A DNA stretch of 64,000 nt from Morinoia aosen (Eukaryota > Arthropoda > Malacostraca > Amphipoda > Talitridae), in contig CM059563.1 of the NCBI GenBank assembly GCA_030386875.1, positions 34,944,139 to 35,008,138 on the forward strand, in the 5' to 3' direction. Shown here in pieces: positions 44,984 to 57,446 of this stretch; position 1 is the first letter of the stretch; each line of letters opens with the position of its first letter. Made by a program: the position numbers and the translations under genes. A model generated the notes under the pieces. That model was not told the origin of the DNA and did no database searches. It worked only from the letters and a program-made list of their open reading frames with translations.

Positions 44984-46211
44984 AGTAAGTACGGCTCAAC
45001 AGAACCGGTAAGTAGGTAAGTACGGCTCGACAGAACCGGTAAGTAGGTAAGTACGGCTCGACAGAACCGGTAAGCAAGTAAGTACGGCTCAACAAAACCG
45101 GTAAGTAAGTAAGTACGGCTCGACAGAACCGGTAAGTAAGTACGGCTCGACAGAACCGGTAAGTAAGTAAGTACGGCTCAACAGAACCGGTAAGTAAGTA
45201 AGTACGGCTCAACAGAACCGGTAAGTAAGTAAGTACGGGTCGACAGAACCGGTAAGTAAGTACGGCTCGACAGAACCGGTAAGTAAGTAAGTACGGCTCG
45301 ACAGAACCGGTAAGTGAGTAAGTACGGCTCGACAGAACCGGTAAGTAAGTACGGCTCAACAGAACCGGTAAGTAAGTAAGTACGGCTCGACAGAACCGGT
45401 AAGTAAGTACGGCTCGACAGAACCGGTAAGTAAGTATGTACGGCTCAACAGAACCGGTAAGTAAGTAAGTACGGCTCAACAGAACCGGTAAGTAAGTAAG
45501 TACGGCTCAACAGAACCGGTAAGTAAGTAAGTACGGCTCGACAGAACCGATAAGTAAGTAGGTACGGCTCGACAGAACCGATAAGTAAGTAAGTACAGCT
45601 CGACAGAACTAATAGGTAAGTAAGTACGGCTCGACAGAACCGATAAGTAAGTAAGTACGGCTCGACAGAACCGATAAGTAAGTAAGTACGGCTCGACAGA
45701 ACCGATAAGTAAGTACGGCTCGACAGAACCGATAAGTAAGTAAGTACGGCTCGACAGAACCGATAAGTAAGTAAGTACGGCTCGACAGAACCGATAAGTA
45801 AGTAAGTACGGCTCGACAGAACCGATAAGTAAGTAAGTACGGCTCGACAGAACCGATAAGTAAGTAAGTACGGCTCGACAGAACCGATAAGTAAGTAAGT
45901 ACGGCTCGACAGAACCGATAAGTAAGTAAGTACGGCTCAACAGAACCGATAAGTAAGTAAGTACGGCTCGACAGAACCGATAAGTAAGTAAGTACGGCTC
46001 AACAGAACCATTAAGTAAGTAAGTACGGCTCGACAGAACCGAGAAGTAAGTAAGTACGGCTCGACAGAACCGATAAGTAAGTAAGTACGGCTCGACAGAA
46101 CCGATAAGTAAGTAAGTACGGCTCGACAGAACCGATAAGTAAGTAAGTACGGCTCGACAGAACCGATAAGTAAGTAATTACGGCTCGACAGAACCGATAA
46201 GCAAGTAATTA
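44984..46211 (+). repeat. 31-bp array, copy C (about 40 units, two subfamilies)
   Basis: The first half (to about 45540) uses units with ACCGGTAAGTAAGT, the second half units with ACCGATAAGT. Several units are one or two GTAA steps shorter. The second half resembles copies A and B, so the first half is a separate expansion. Confidence 0.95.
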
Positions 46212-46590
46212 ATGGAAGGGGTGGCTAAAAAGCCTAGTAATTAGTAATACCGCTCTGAAATGGCTAGTTTAAACAAAATAAACATGAAACACGCACATTC
46301 ACACAAACCAAATCAGGAGTACGGTCAAAGAAAAGGACCAAGATTGCGAGAAGGTTGGAATATGCACAGGCGATGTGCAGCACTCGGTAGATTCACTTTA
46401 CACCGTTAAGTAACAGAGGACGAGTAGCGAGTCCTGTAGGGCGTCGCGTAGTAGTAACAAATGTAATGCCTCTTAAATGAATATAAAAAGGTCTCACCAA
46501 CATTGCTTCCTCCTCCGCCCCCGGTCAGCTGAAAGCCTATAAAGTGCAAACTGACAAGTACCTGAGAGGCGCACCCGGAAATTCTCAACA
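46212..46590. repeat. 379-bp spacer, copy 3 of 3
   Basis: Same spacer with a few differences from copies 1 and 2 (AAGGGGTGGC for AAGAGGCGGC, CTCTGAAAT for CTGTGAAAT), so it is the older-diverged copy. Confidence 0.9.
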
Positions 46591-49500
46591 CATCCAGAGG
46601 GTACAGGATACGACTGTAACATAAGACGTCAGGGTTATCCAGAGGGTACAGGATGCGACTGTAACACAAGACGTCAGGGTCATCCAGAGGGTACAGGATG
46701 CAACTGTAACACAAGACGTCAGGGTCATCCAGAGGGTACAGGATACGACTGTAACATAAGACGTCAGGGTTATCCAGAGGGTACAGGATGCGACTGTAAC
46801 ACAAGACGTCAGGGTCATCCAGAGGGTACAGGATGCAACTGTAACATAAGACGTCAGGGTCATCCAGAGGGTACAGGATGCGACTGTAACATAAGACGTC
46901 AGGATCATTCAGAGGGTACAGGATGCGACTGTAACATAAGACGTCAGGGTCATCCAGAGGGTACAGGATGCGACTGTAACATAAGACGTCAGTGTCATCC
47001 AGAGGGTACAGGATGCGACTGTAACATAAGACGTCAGGGTCATCCAGAGGGTACAGGATACGACTGTAACATAAGACGTCAGGGTCATCCAGAGGGTACA
47101 GGATACGACTGTAACATAAGACGTCAGGGTCATCCAGAGGATACAGGATGCGACTGTAACATAAGACGTCAAGGTCATCCAGAGGGTACAGGATGCGACT
47201 GTAACATAATACGTCAGGGGCATCCAGAGGGTACAGGATGCGACTGTAACATAAGACGTCAGGGTCATCCAGAGGGTACAGGATGCGACTGTAACATAAG
47301 ACTTCAGGGTCATCCAGAGGGTACAGGATACGACTGTAACATAAGACGTCAGGGTCATCTAGAGGGTACAGGATACGACTGTTACATAAAACGTCAGGGT
47401 CATCCAGAGGGTACAGGGTACGACTATAACTTAAGACGTCAAGGTCATCCAGAGGGTACAGGATACGATTGTAATATAAGACGTCAGGGTCATCCAGAGG
47501 GTACAAGATGCGACTGTACCATAAGATGTCAGGGTCATCCAGAGGGTACAGGATGCGACTGTAACATAAGACGTCGGGGTCATCCAGAGAGTACAGGATA
47601 CGACTGTAACATAAGACGTCAGGGTCATCCAGAGGGTACAGGATGCGACTGTAACATAAGACGTCAAGGTCATCCAGAGGGTACAGGATGCGACTGTAAC
47701 ATAAGACGTAAAGGTCATCAAGAGGGTACAGGATGCGACTGTAACATAAGACGTCAAAGTCATCCAGAGGGTACAGGATGCGACTGTAACATAAGACGTC
47801 AGGGTCATCCAGAGGGTACAGCTAGGATGCGACTGTAACATAAGACGTCAGTGTCATCCAGAGGGTACATGATGCGACTGTAACATAAGACGTCAGGGTC
47901 ATCCAGAGGGTACAGGATACGACTGTAACATAAGACGTCAGGGTCATCCAGAGGGTACAGGATACGACTGTAACATAAGACGTCAGGGTCATCCAGAGGG
48001 TACAGGATGCGACTGTAACATAAGACGTCAAGGTCATCCAGAGGGTACAGGATGCGACTGTAACATAATACGTCAGGGTCATCCAGAGGGTACAGGATGC
48101 GACTGTAACATAAGACGTCAGGGTCATGCAGAGGGTACAGGATACGACTGTAACATAAGACGTCAAGGTCATCCAGAGGGTACAGGATACGACTGTAATA
48201 TAAGACGTCAGGGTCATCCAGAGGGTACAGGATGCGAGTGCAACATAAGACGTCAGTGTCATCCAGAGGGTTCTCGATGCGACTGTAACATAAGACGTCA
48301 AGGTCATCCAGAGGGTACAGGATACGACTGTAACATAAGACGGCAGGGTCATCCAGAGGGTACAAGATGCGACTGTAACATAAGACGTCAGGGTCATCCA
48401 GAGAGTACAGGATGCGACTGTAACATAAGACGTCAGGGTCATCCAGAGGGTACAGGATACGACTGTATCATAAGACGTCAGGGTCATCCAGAGGGTACAG
48501 GATGCGACTGTAACATAAAACGTCAAGGTCATCCAGAGGGTACAGGATGCAACTGTAACATAAGACGTAAGGTCATCCAGAGGGTACAGGATGCGACTGT
48601 AACAAAGGACGTCAAGGTCATCCAGAGGGTACAGGATGCGACTGTAACATAAGACGTCAGGGTCATCCAGAGGGTACAGGATGCAACTGTAACATAAGAC
48701 GTCAAGGTCATCCAGAGGGTAAAGGATGCGACTGTAACATAAGACGTCAGGGTCATCCAGAGGGTACAGGATGCGACTGTGACATAAGGCGTCAAGGTCA
48801 TCCAGAGGGTACAGGATACGACTGTAACATAAGACGTCAGGGTCATCCAGAGGGTACAAGATGCGACTGTAACATAAGACGTCAGGGTCATCCAGAGGGT
48901 ACAGGATGCGACTGTAACATAAGACGTCAGGGTCATCCAGAGGGTACAGGATACGACTGTAACATAAGATGTCAGGGTCATCCAGAGGGTACAGGATGCG
49001 ACTGTAACATAAGACGTCAAGGTCATCCAGAGGGTACAGGATGCGACTGTAACATAATACGTCAAGGTCATCCAGAGGGTACAGGATACGACTGTAACAT
49101 AAGACGTCAAGGTCATCCAGAGGGTACAGGATACGACTGTAACATAAGACGTCAGGGTCATCCAGAGGGTACAGGATGCGACTGTAACATAAGACGTCAG
49201 GATCATTCAGAGGGTACAGGATGCGACTGTAACATAAGACGTCAGGGTCATCCAGAGGGTACAGGATGCGACTGTAACATAAGACGTCAGTGTCATCCAG
49301 AGGGTACAGGATGCGACTGTAACATAAGACGTCAGGGTCATCCAGAAGGTACAGGATACGACTGTAACATAAGACGTCAGGGTCATCCAGAGGGTACAGG
49401 ATACGACTGTAACATAAGACGTCAGGGTCATCCAGAGGATACAGGATGCGACTGTAACATAAGACGTCAAGGTCATCCAGAGGGTACAGGATGCGACTGT

Positions 49501-52500
49501 AACATAATACGTCAGGGGCATCCAGAGGGTACAGGATGCGACTGTAACATAAGACGTCAGGGTCATCCAGAGGGTACAGGATGCGACTGTAACATAAGAC
49601 TTCAGGGTCATCCAGAGGGTACAGGATACGACTGTAACATAAGACGTCAGGGTCATCTAGAGGGTACAGGATACGAATGTTACATAAAACGTCAGGGTCA
49701 TCCAGAGGGTACAGGATACGACTATAACTTAAGACGTCAAGGTCATCCAGAGGGTACAGGATACGATTGTAATATAAGACGTCAGGGTCATCCAGAGGGT
49801 ACAAGATGCGACTGTACCATAAGATGTCAGGGTCATCCAGAGGGTACAGGATGCGACTGTAACATAAGACGTCGGGGTCGTCCAGAGAGTACAGAATACG
49901 ACTGTAACATAAGACGTCAGGGTCATCCAGAGGGTACAGGATGCGACTGTAACATAAGACGTCAAGGTCATCCAGAGGGTACAGGATGCGACTGTAACAT
50001 AAGACGTAAAGGTCATCAAGAGGGTACAGGATGCGACTGTAACATAAGACGTCAAAGTCATCCAGAGGGTACAGGATGCGACTGTAACATAAGACGTCAG
50101 GGTCATCCAGAGGGTACAGCTAGGATGCGACTGTAACATAAGACGTCAGTGTCATCCAGAGGGTACATGATGCGACTGTAACATAAGACGTCAGGGTCAT
50201 CCAGAGGGTACAGGATACGACTGTAACATAAGACGTCAGGGTCATCCAGAGGGTACAGGATACGACTGTAACATAAGACGTCAGGGTCATCCAGAGGGTA
50301 CAGGATGCGACTGTAACATAAGACGTCAAGGTCATCCAGAGGGTACAGGATGCGACTGTAACATAATACGTCAGGGTCATCCAGAGGGTACAGGATGCGA
50401 CTGTAACATAAGACGTCAGGGTCATGCAGAGGGTACAGGATACGACTGTAACATAAGACGTCAAGGTCATCCAGAGGGTACAGGATACGACTGTAATATA
50501 AGACGTCAGGGTCATCCAGAGGGTACAGGATGCGAGTGCAACATAAGACGTCAGTGTCATCCAGAGGGTTCTCGATGCGACTGTAACATAAGACGTCAAG
50601 GTCATCCAGAGGGTACAGGATACGACTGTAACATAAGACGGCAGGGTCATCCAGAGGGTACAAGATGCGACTGTAACATAAGACGTCAGGGTCATCCAGA
50701 GAGTACAGGATGCGACTGTAACATAAGACGTCAGGGTCATCCAGAGGGTACAGGATACGACTGTATCATAAGACGTCAGGGTCATCCAGAGGGTACAGGA
50801 TGCGACTGTAACATAAGACGTCAAGGTCATCCAGAGGGTACAGGATGCAACTGTAACATAAGACGTAAGGTCATCCAGAGGGTACAGGATGCGACTGTAA
50901 CATAAGACGTCAAGGTCATCCAGAGGGTACAGGATGCGACTGTAACATAAGACGTCAGGGTCATCCAGAGGGTACAGGATGCAACTGTAACATAAGACGT
51001 CAAGGTCATCCAGAGGGTACAGGATGCGACTGTAACATAAGACGTCAGGGTCATCCAGAGGGTACAGGATGCGACTGTGACATAAGGCGTCAAGGTCATC
51101 CAGAGGGTACAGGATACGACTGTAACATAAGACGTCAGGGTCATCCAGAGGGTACAAGATGCGACTGTAACATAAGACGTCAGGGTCATCCAGAGGGTAC
51201 AGGATGCGACTGTAACATAAGACGTCAGGGTCATCCAGAGGGTACAGGATACGACTGTAACATAAGATGTCAGGGTCATCCAGAGGGTACAGGATGCGAC
51301 TGTAACATAAGACGTCAAGGTCATCCAGAGGGTACAGGATGCGACTGTAACATAATACGTCAAGGTCATCCAGAGGGTACAGGATACGACTGTAACATAA
51401 GACGTCAAGGTCATCCAGAGGGTACAGGATACGACTGTAACATAAGACGTCAGGGTCATCCAGAGAGTACAGGATACGACTGTAACCTAAGACGTCAAGG
51501 TCATCCAGAGGGTACAGGATGCGTCTGTAACATAAGACGTCAAGGTCATCCAGAGGGTACAGGCTGCGACTGTAACATAAGACGTCAAGGTCATCCAGAG
51601 GGTTCAGGATGCGACTGTAACATAAGACGTCAGGGTCATCCAGAGGGTACAGCTAGGATGCGACTGTAACATAAGACGTCAGTGTCATCCAGAGGGTACA
51701 GGATGCGACTGTAACATAAGACGTCAGGGTCATCCAGAGGGTACAGGATACGACTGTAACATAAGACGTCAGGGTCATCCAGAGGGTACAGGATACGACT
51801 GTAACATAAGACGTCAGGGTCATCCAGAGGGTACAGGATGCGACTGTAACATAAGACGTCAAGGTCATCCAGAGGGTACAGGATGCGACTGTAACATAAT
51901 ACGTCAGGGTCATCCAGAGGGTACAGGATGCGACTGTAACATAAGACGTCAGGGTCATGCAGAGGGTACAGGATACGACTGTAACATAAGACGTCAAGGT
52001 CATCCAGAGGGTACAGGATACGACTGTAATATAAGACGTCAGGGTCATCCAGAGGGTACAGGATGCGAGTGCAACATAAGACGTCAGTGTCATCCAGAGG
52101 GTTCTCGATGCGACTGTAACATAAGACGTCAAGGTCATCCAGAGGGTACAGGATACGACTGTAACATAAGACGGCAGGGTCATCCAGAGGGTACAAAATG
52201 CGACTGTAACATAAGACGTCAGGGTCATCCAGAGGGTACAGGATGCGACTGTAACAAAAGACGTCAGGGTCATCCAGAGGGTACAGTATATGACTGTATC
52301 ATAAGACGTCAGGGTCATCCAGAGGGTACAGGATGCGACTGTAACATAAGACGTCAAGGTCATCCAGAGGGTACAGGATGCAACTGTAACATTAGACGTC
52401 AAGGTCATCCAGAGGGTACAGGATGCGACTGTAACATAAGACGTCAAGGTCATCCAGAGGGTACAGGATGCGACTGTAACATAAGACGTCAGGGTCATCC

Positions 52501-54514
52501 AGAGGGTACAGGATGCAACTGTAACATAAGACGTCAAGGTCATCCAGAGGGTACAGGATGCGACTGTAACATAAGACGTCAGGGTCATCCAGAGGGTACA
52601 GGATGCGACTGTAACATAAGGCGTCAAGGTCATCCAGAGGGTACAGGATACGACTGTAACATAAGACGTCAGGGTCATCCAGAGGGTACAAGATGCGACT
52701 GTAACATAAGACGTCAGGGTCATCCAGAGGGTACAGGATGCGACTGTAACATAAGACGTCAGGGTCATCCAGAGGGTACAGGATACGACTGTAACATGAG
52801 ATGTCAGGGTCATCCAGAGGGTACAGGATGCGACTGTAACATAAGACGTCAAGGTCATCCAGAGGGTACAGGATGCGACTGTAACATAATACGTCAAGGT
52901 CATCCAGAGGGTACAGGATACGACTGTAACATAAGACGTCAAGGTCATCCAGAGAGTACAGGATACGACTGTAACCTAAGACGTCAAGGTCATCCAGAGG
53001 GTACAGGATGCGTCTGTAACATAAGACGTCAAGGTCATCCAGAGGGTACAGGATGCGACTGTAACATAAGACGTCAAGGTCATCCAGAGGGTACAGGATG
53101 CGACTGTAACATAAGACGTCAAGGTCATCCAGAGGGTACAGGATGCGACTCTAACATAAGACGTCAGGGTCATCTAGAGGGTACAGGATGCGACTGTAAC
53201 ATAAGACGTCAAGGTCATCCAGAGGGTACAGGATGCGACTGTAACATAAGACTTCAAGGTCATCCAGAGGGTACAGGATACGACTGTAACATATGACGTC
53301 AAGGTCATCCAGAAAGTACAGGATGCGACTGTAACATAAGACGTCAAGGTCATCCAGATGGTACAGGATACGACTGTAACATAAGACGTCAAGGTCGTCC
53401 AGAGAGTACAGGATACGACTGTAACATAAGACGTCATGGTCATCCAGAGGGTACAGGATACGACTGTAACATAAGACGTCAGGGTCATCCAGAGGGTACA
53501 GGATACGACTGAAACATAAGACGTCAGGGTCATCCACAGGGTACAGGATACGACTGTACCATAAGACGTCAGGGTCATCCAGAGGGTACAGGATACGACT
53601 GTACCATAAGACGTCAGGGTCATCCAGAGGGTACAGGATACGACTGTACCATAAGATGTCAGGGTCATCCAGAGGGTACAGGATACGACTGTAACATAAG
53701 ACGTCAGGGTCATCCAGATGGTACAGGGTACGACTGTACCATAAGACGTCAGGGTCATCCAGAGGGTACAGGATACGACTGTAACATAAGACGTCAGGGT
53801 CATCCAGAGGGTACAGGATACGACTGTAACATAAGACGTCAGGGTCATCCAGAGGGTACAGGATACGACTGTAACATAAGACGTCAGAGTCATCCAGAGG
53901 CTACAGGATACGACTGTAACATGAGACTTCAAGGTCATCCAGAGGGTGCAGGATACGACTGTAACATAAGACGTCAGGGTCATCCAGAGGGTACAGGATA
54001 CGACTGTACCATAAGACGTCAGGGTCATCCAGAGGGTACAGGATACGACTGTAACATAAGACGTCAGGGTCATCCAGAGGGTACAGGATACGACTGTACC
54101 ATAAGACGTCAGGGTCATCCAGAGGGTACAGGATACGACTGTAACATAAGACGTCAGGGTCATCCAGAGGGTACAGGATACGACTGTAACATAAGACTTC
54201 AGGGTCATCCAGAGGGTACAGGATACGACTGTAACATTAGACGTCAGGGTCATCCAGAGGGTACAAGATACGACTGTAACATAAGACGTCAGGGTCATCC
54301 AGAGGGTACAGGATACGACTGTACCATAAGACGTCAGGGTCATCCAGAGGGTACAGGATACGACTGTAACATAAGACGTCAGGGTCATCCAGAGGGTACA
54401 GGATACGACTGTACCATAAGACGTCAGGGTCATCCAAAGGGTACAGGATACGACTATAACATAAGACGTCAGGGTCATCCAGAGGGTACAGGATACGACT
54501 GTAACATAAAACGT
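46591..54514 (-). repeat. 45-bp satellite, block 4 (about 176 copies)
   Basis: Longest block. The CTA-marked unit occurs near 47820, 50118 and 51651, showing internal duplications of 2298 and 1533 bases (51 and 34 units plus the three marker bases). Towards the right end (from about 53540) units alternate between GTAACATAAG and GTACCATAAG forms, a different local subfamily. The block ends where the LINE region begins. Confidence 0.95.
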
Positions 54515-54688
54515 GCAAAAAACACGTACCACCTAATAGATGTAATGCGTTCTGAATTATTGGGGAAACACGGAAAATTTATTCTATTTTAAAGTCAGAT
54601 TATCCATATTTTCGAACAGCAAATTTGAAACGTATAATTTATATGTGTTACTATTCCCACAAGAGTTCAAGAAAAAAATGTTTTTTAA
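54515..54688. other. Junction between satellite and LINE
   Basis: A/T-rich stretch of 174 bases. Neither satellite nor recognisable LINE protein; possibly frame-shifted or decayed LINE 5' sequence. Confidence 0.3.
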
Positions 54689-56032
54689 ATGCTTTTTAAA
54701 AAATGCTTTTCCAATATTATTAACCAGTCTCTCTTACTAGGCACTTTCCCGAACTCCCTCAAAGTTGCTAGAGTAACCCCTATCTTTAAAAATGGTGAAA
54801 AAACCTGTGTAAACAATTATCGACCTATCTCCATGTTACCAATTATTAGCAAGGTATTCGAGAAAATTGTGTATAAAAAAGTGTACTCTTATTTTGAACA
54901 AAAATCATTTCTCTATGATAAACAATAAGGCTTTCGCTGTAAAAAATCAACAACACAGGCAATATTAAATCATTTACAATTCCTTTATTCTAATATAGAT
55001 AACGGAAAGACTGTCTTCTCTGTATTTCTTGACTTTCGAAAGGCATTCGGTTGTGTGGACCATAACATATTACTCTCGAAACTTCAATGTTATGGCATTC
55101 GTGGGGTTGCCCATGATTGGGTCAGATCATACCTAACAAATCGGAAGCAATACGTTGTCATTGACGACGCAAAATCGGACCCACAGAAAATTAGCCATGG
55201 AGTTCCACAAGGATCTGTTCTTGGGTCTCTCCTTTTTCTGATTTTTATCAATGATATTATTAAATCTACATCATTTTTTAAATTCATACTTTTTGCCGAT
55301 GACAGTACGCTTTCTGCGAACCTTCCGAACGAAAATCCCACTACGATTGCGGAGAGTATAAATAATGAACTCCATAAGGTTTCACTGTGGCTTAAAGCTA
55401 ATAAAATAAGCCTCAACATCGATAAAACAAATTATATTACGTTCTCATACAAGAAAAATATATCTCTACCATCCATTAAAATTGGCGAAGGTGAAATCAA
55501 AGAAACCAACTCATGTAAATTTCTGGGCATCATAATAGATAAACATCTGACCTTCAAAGAGCACATCACTCATATTAGTTCTAAATTATCAAAATCCATC
55601 GGAATCCTGAATAAAGTTAAAAATTTCCTGCCTGAAACAGCCTTACTAATGCTTTATCGAACGCTCATTTCACCACACCTGCAATACGGAATAGAAGCAT
55701 GGCATGGAACTGATAAAAATAAAACCAATATAATTTTTACTCTGCAAAAAAGAGCCATCAGAGCGGTAAAGAACCTAGAATATAATGCTCACACAAATGA
55801 TTCATTCAAAAATTTACAAATACTTAAACTCTCGGATCTCTACAAAATCTCCATCTGCAATTTCATCTACAAAACATTAGCTAATGATGGCGACAATAGC
55901 CTTCAACAGTTATTAACTGCGCAAACTGGTCATCACGACCATTTAACACGAAATAAAAGTAAATTCATGCTTCCTTATTATTCAAAGGCCCGCTCGCAAC
56001 ATAGTATACTATTCGTTGGAACTAAAACCTGA
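54689..56032 (+). pseudogene. LINE reverse transcriptase
   Basis: Visible motifs in order: YRPISMLPIISKVFEKIV, GFRCKKSTTQAI, motif A FLDFRKAFGCVDHN, motif B HGVPQGSVLGSLLFLIFIND, motif C FADDSTL, then SCKFLGIIIDKHLTFKEHI and the thumb-like LLMLYRTLISPHLQYGIEAW. The same frame continues from 54689 to the end with an in-frame TAA at 54926 just before GFR and a TGA at 56030, where related proteins have TrpAsn in TWNSIP. The second acidic residue of motif A (usually AFD) is Gly here. So it is a recent but inactive copy. Confidence 0.85.
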
Positions 56033-56604
56033 AACTCAATACCTGCGGAGATCCGTGAAGTAATTCTTACAAGGTATTTAAAAGAAATCTTGAGTCTCAC
56101 TTCTTATCAGAATACTAGTCGTGTAAGATCACCAAGTCAAATCCTGCCTCCTACATGTCTGGTCCTAATAATGCAATTTGCCATGAGTAATATCGCCGAT
56201 TTTCAGTCTGCTCCCAAATCGTTATCGAATATACTGTTAAATATTGTCCATATGACCTATATTGTAAAATTAAACGTCAATATCGAGTTCATTATCCTGT
56301 TGATCAGTCTAATGCGAAACTAGGCTAAGTGAATTAGGTTAAACATTATTGTACGCCCTAGAATAATGTAATGGTAGGATGCCCTAGAAGTCGCTAAGTG
56401 AATAAGTGAATTAGGTTAAACATTATTGTACGCCCTAGAATAATGTAATGGTAGGATGTCCTAGAAGTCGCTGAACTTATTCGGGCCCACAGGTAGCTAT
56501 ACTCAACTCTGACCATTGTATTAGACTTAAGAAACATTCTACCTCTGTATCTCCTGTGGTAAATAAATTGTTTAAATTGTTTAAATTGTTTAAATTGTTT
56601 AACA
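54689..56604 (+). mobile_element. 5'-truncated LINE (CR1/L2-like group) with reverse transcriptase
   Basis: A non-LTR retrotransposon that copies itself by target-primed reverse transcription. It keeps the reverse transcriptase and 3' region; the endonuclease and first frame are missing. The coding part runs to 56032, and the 3' region ends in about four ATTGTTTAA repeats, a tail type typical of CR1/L2-like elements. The 3' region holds a direct repeat of about 70 bases (around 56320-56395 and 56404-56470). Orientation is antisense to POMT2. A shorter relative lies at 15677-16122. Confidence 0.88.
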
Positions 56605-57129
56605 GTTAAATTCAAGCACCAGAGTTATTTAGTTGAAGGGCATCGACATTATGGAGTGCATACATACAATATTACCATACAAGTTTGTATGTTTCGCTAA
56701 CTACACATCTCTTTTTATGTTACGATTTCTCAATGTTCTTCAACAACTCTATTTAGGTGCCCCGGCCTCTTCATTGGGCCTGCATTCCTACATGCAAGTT
56801 GCCTCGCCACGGCCTGTTGAGCTGTCATCGCTACGCTTCTCAATCTCCGTTCATTTCGGACTTTTTTATACGATCAAAACGTTTGCAAGTATGTTAACTT
56901 TTAGGATTTTTTTCAAGTCATTTATTCATTTTGATCATGGCCTCGCCCTATCTTTCTTACGTCTATATTACTTGCTACTCGCATTCAAAGTATTAAAGTC
57001 CTTAAATTGTATCTGTTTTACTTAGGTGAGGAAATATAGAAATTCCACTTGAAAAAATGTTTCCAACGAGGTAAATTAAAATTGCACCAATTTGAAGTTT
57101 CTTATCAGACAACTACATTTCACTCAGTG
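56605..57129 (-). other. POMT2 intron segment
   Basis: Holds a G/C-richer stretch at 56755-56840 inside a 130-residue plus-strand open frame without recognisable domain. It could be a fragment of an unknown repeat. No other feature. Confidence 0.35.
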
Positions 57130-57310
57130 CTCACCAGTGCGCTAAAGAAGGACTCACAATAAGTTGTTGCGGTCTTTAGCATAAACTTGAAGTTTCTGAA
57201 CATACAACAGTACTCCCCACGCGCAAGAAGGACTCACAATAAGTCGTTGTATTCCTTGCATACAACGGTACTCCCCACGCGCAAGAAGGACTCACAATAA
57301 GTTGTTGTGG
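57130..57310 (-). repeat. Three tandem copies of a POMT2 exon end and donor
   Basis: The donor region of the exon at 57296 (gene strand CAACAACTTATT|GTGAGTCCTTC) is present three times: at the exon, near 57230, and near 57150. The farther copies carry the exon-side bases, GACTTATT and CAACTTATT, and the donor GTGAGTCCTT, joined by CGCGTGGGGAGTAC sequence. Copy spacing is about 65-85 bases with some divergence, so this is a small, older version of the junction arrays seen elsewhere in the gene. Confidence 0.85.
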
Positions 57311-57446
57311 TCCTTAGCCCTGTACCCCGTGACCTGCTGCAGGGCAGGCCGCAGACGGGACGGAGGGTAGCTGAGGTTGTGGGAGTGCAGGTAGGGCCCC
57401 GCCAGGTGGTCATTACGCAGCGAGATCAGGCCTCCGTACACCACCT
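57296..57446 (-). CDS. POMT2: POMT2 exon (first MIR motif)
   Basis: The 151 bases encode VVYGGLISLRNDHLAGPYLH, SHNLSYP and LQQVTGYRAKDHNN, matching the vertebrate block LAYGSVITVKNL, GYLHSHRHLYP and QQQVTTYLHKDYNN. This is the start of the luminal MIR region. The acceptor GCAACGGCAG is followed by AG, which completes a codon begun by the exon at 59080. The donor TATT|GTGAGT leaves phase 2, completed by T of the exon at 32955. The intron that follows is over 24 kb because of the satellite. Confidence 0.95.

Noticed and set aside
32742-54592. Many long open frames (up to 660 codons) on both strands
   Set aside because: They are by-products of a 45-bp period that is a multiple of three; they start and stop at random repeat variants. 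Only the in-frame link to the exon at 32772 is kept as a hypothesis.
56633-57025. 130-residue open frame downstream of the LINE
   Set aside because: No domain, no codon bias, sits in A/T-rich intron; treated as chance or unknown repeat.
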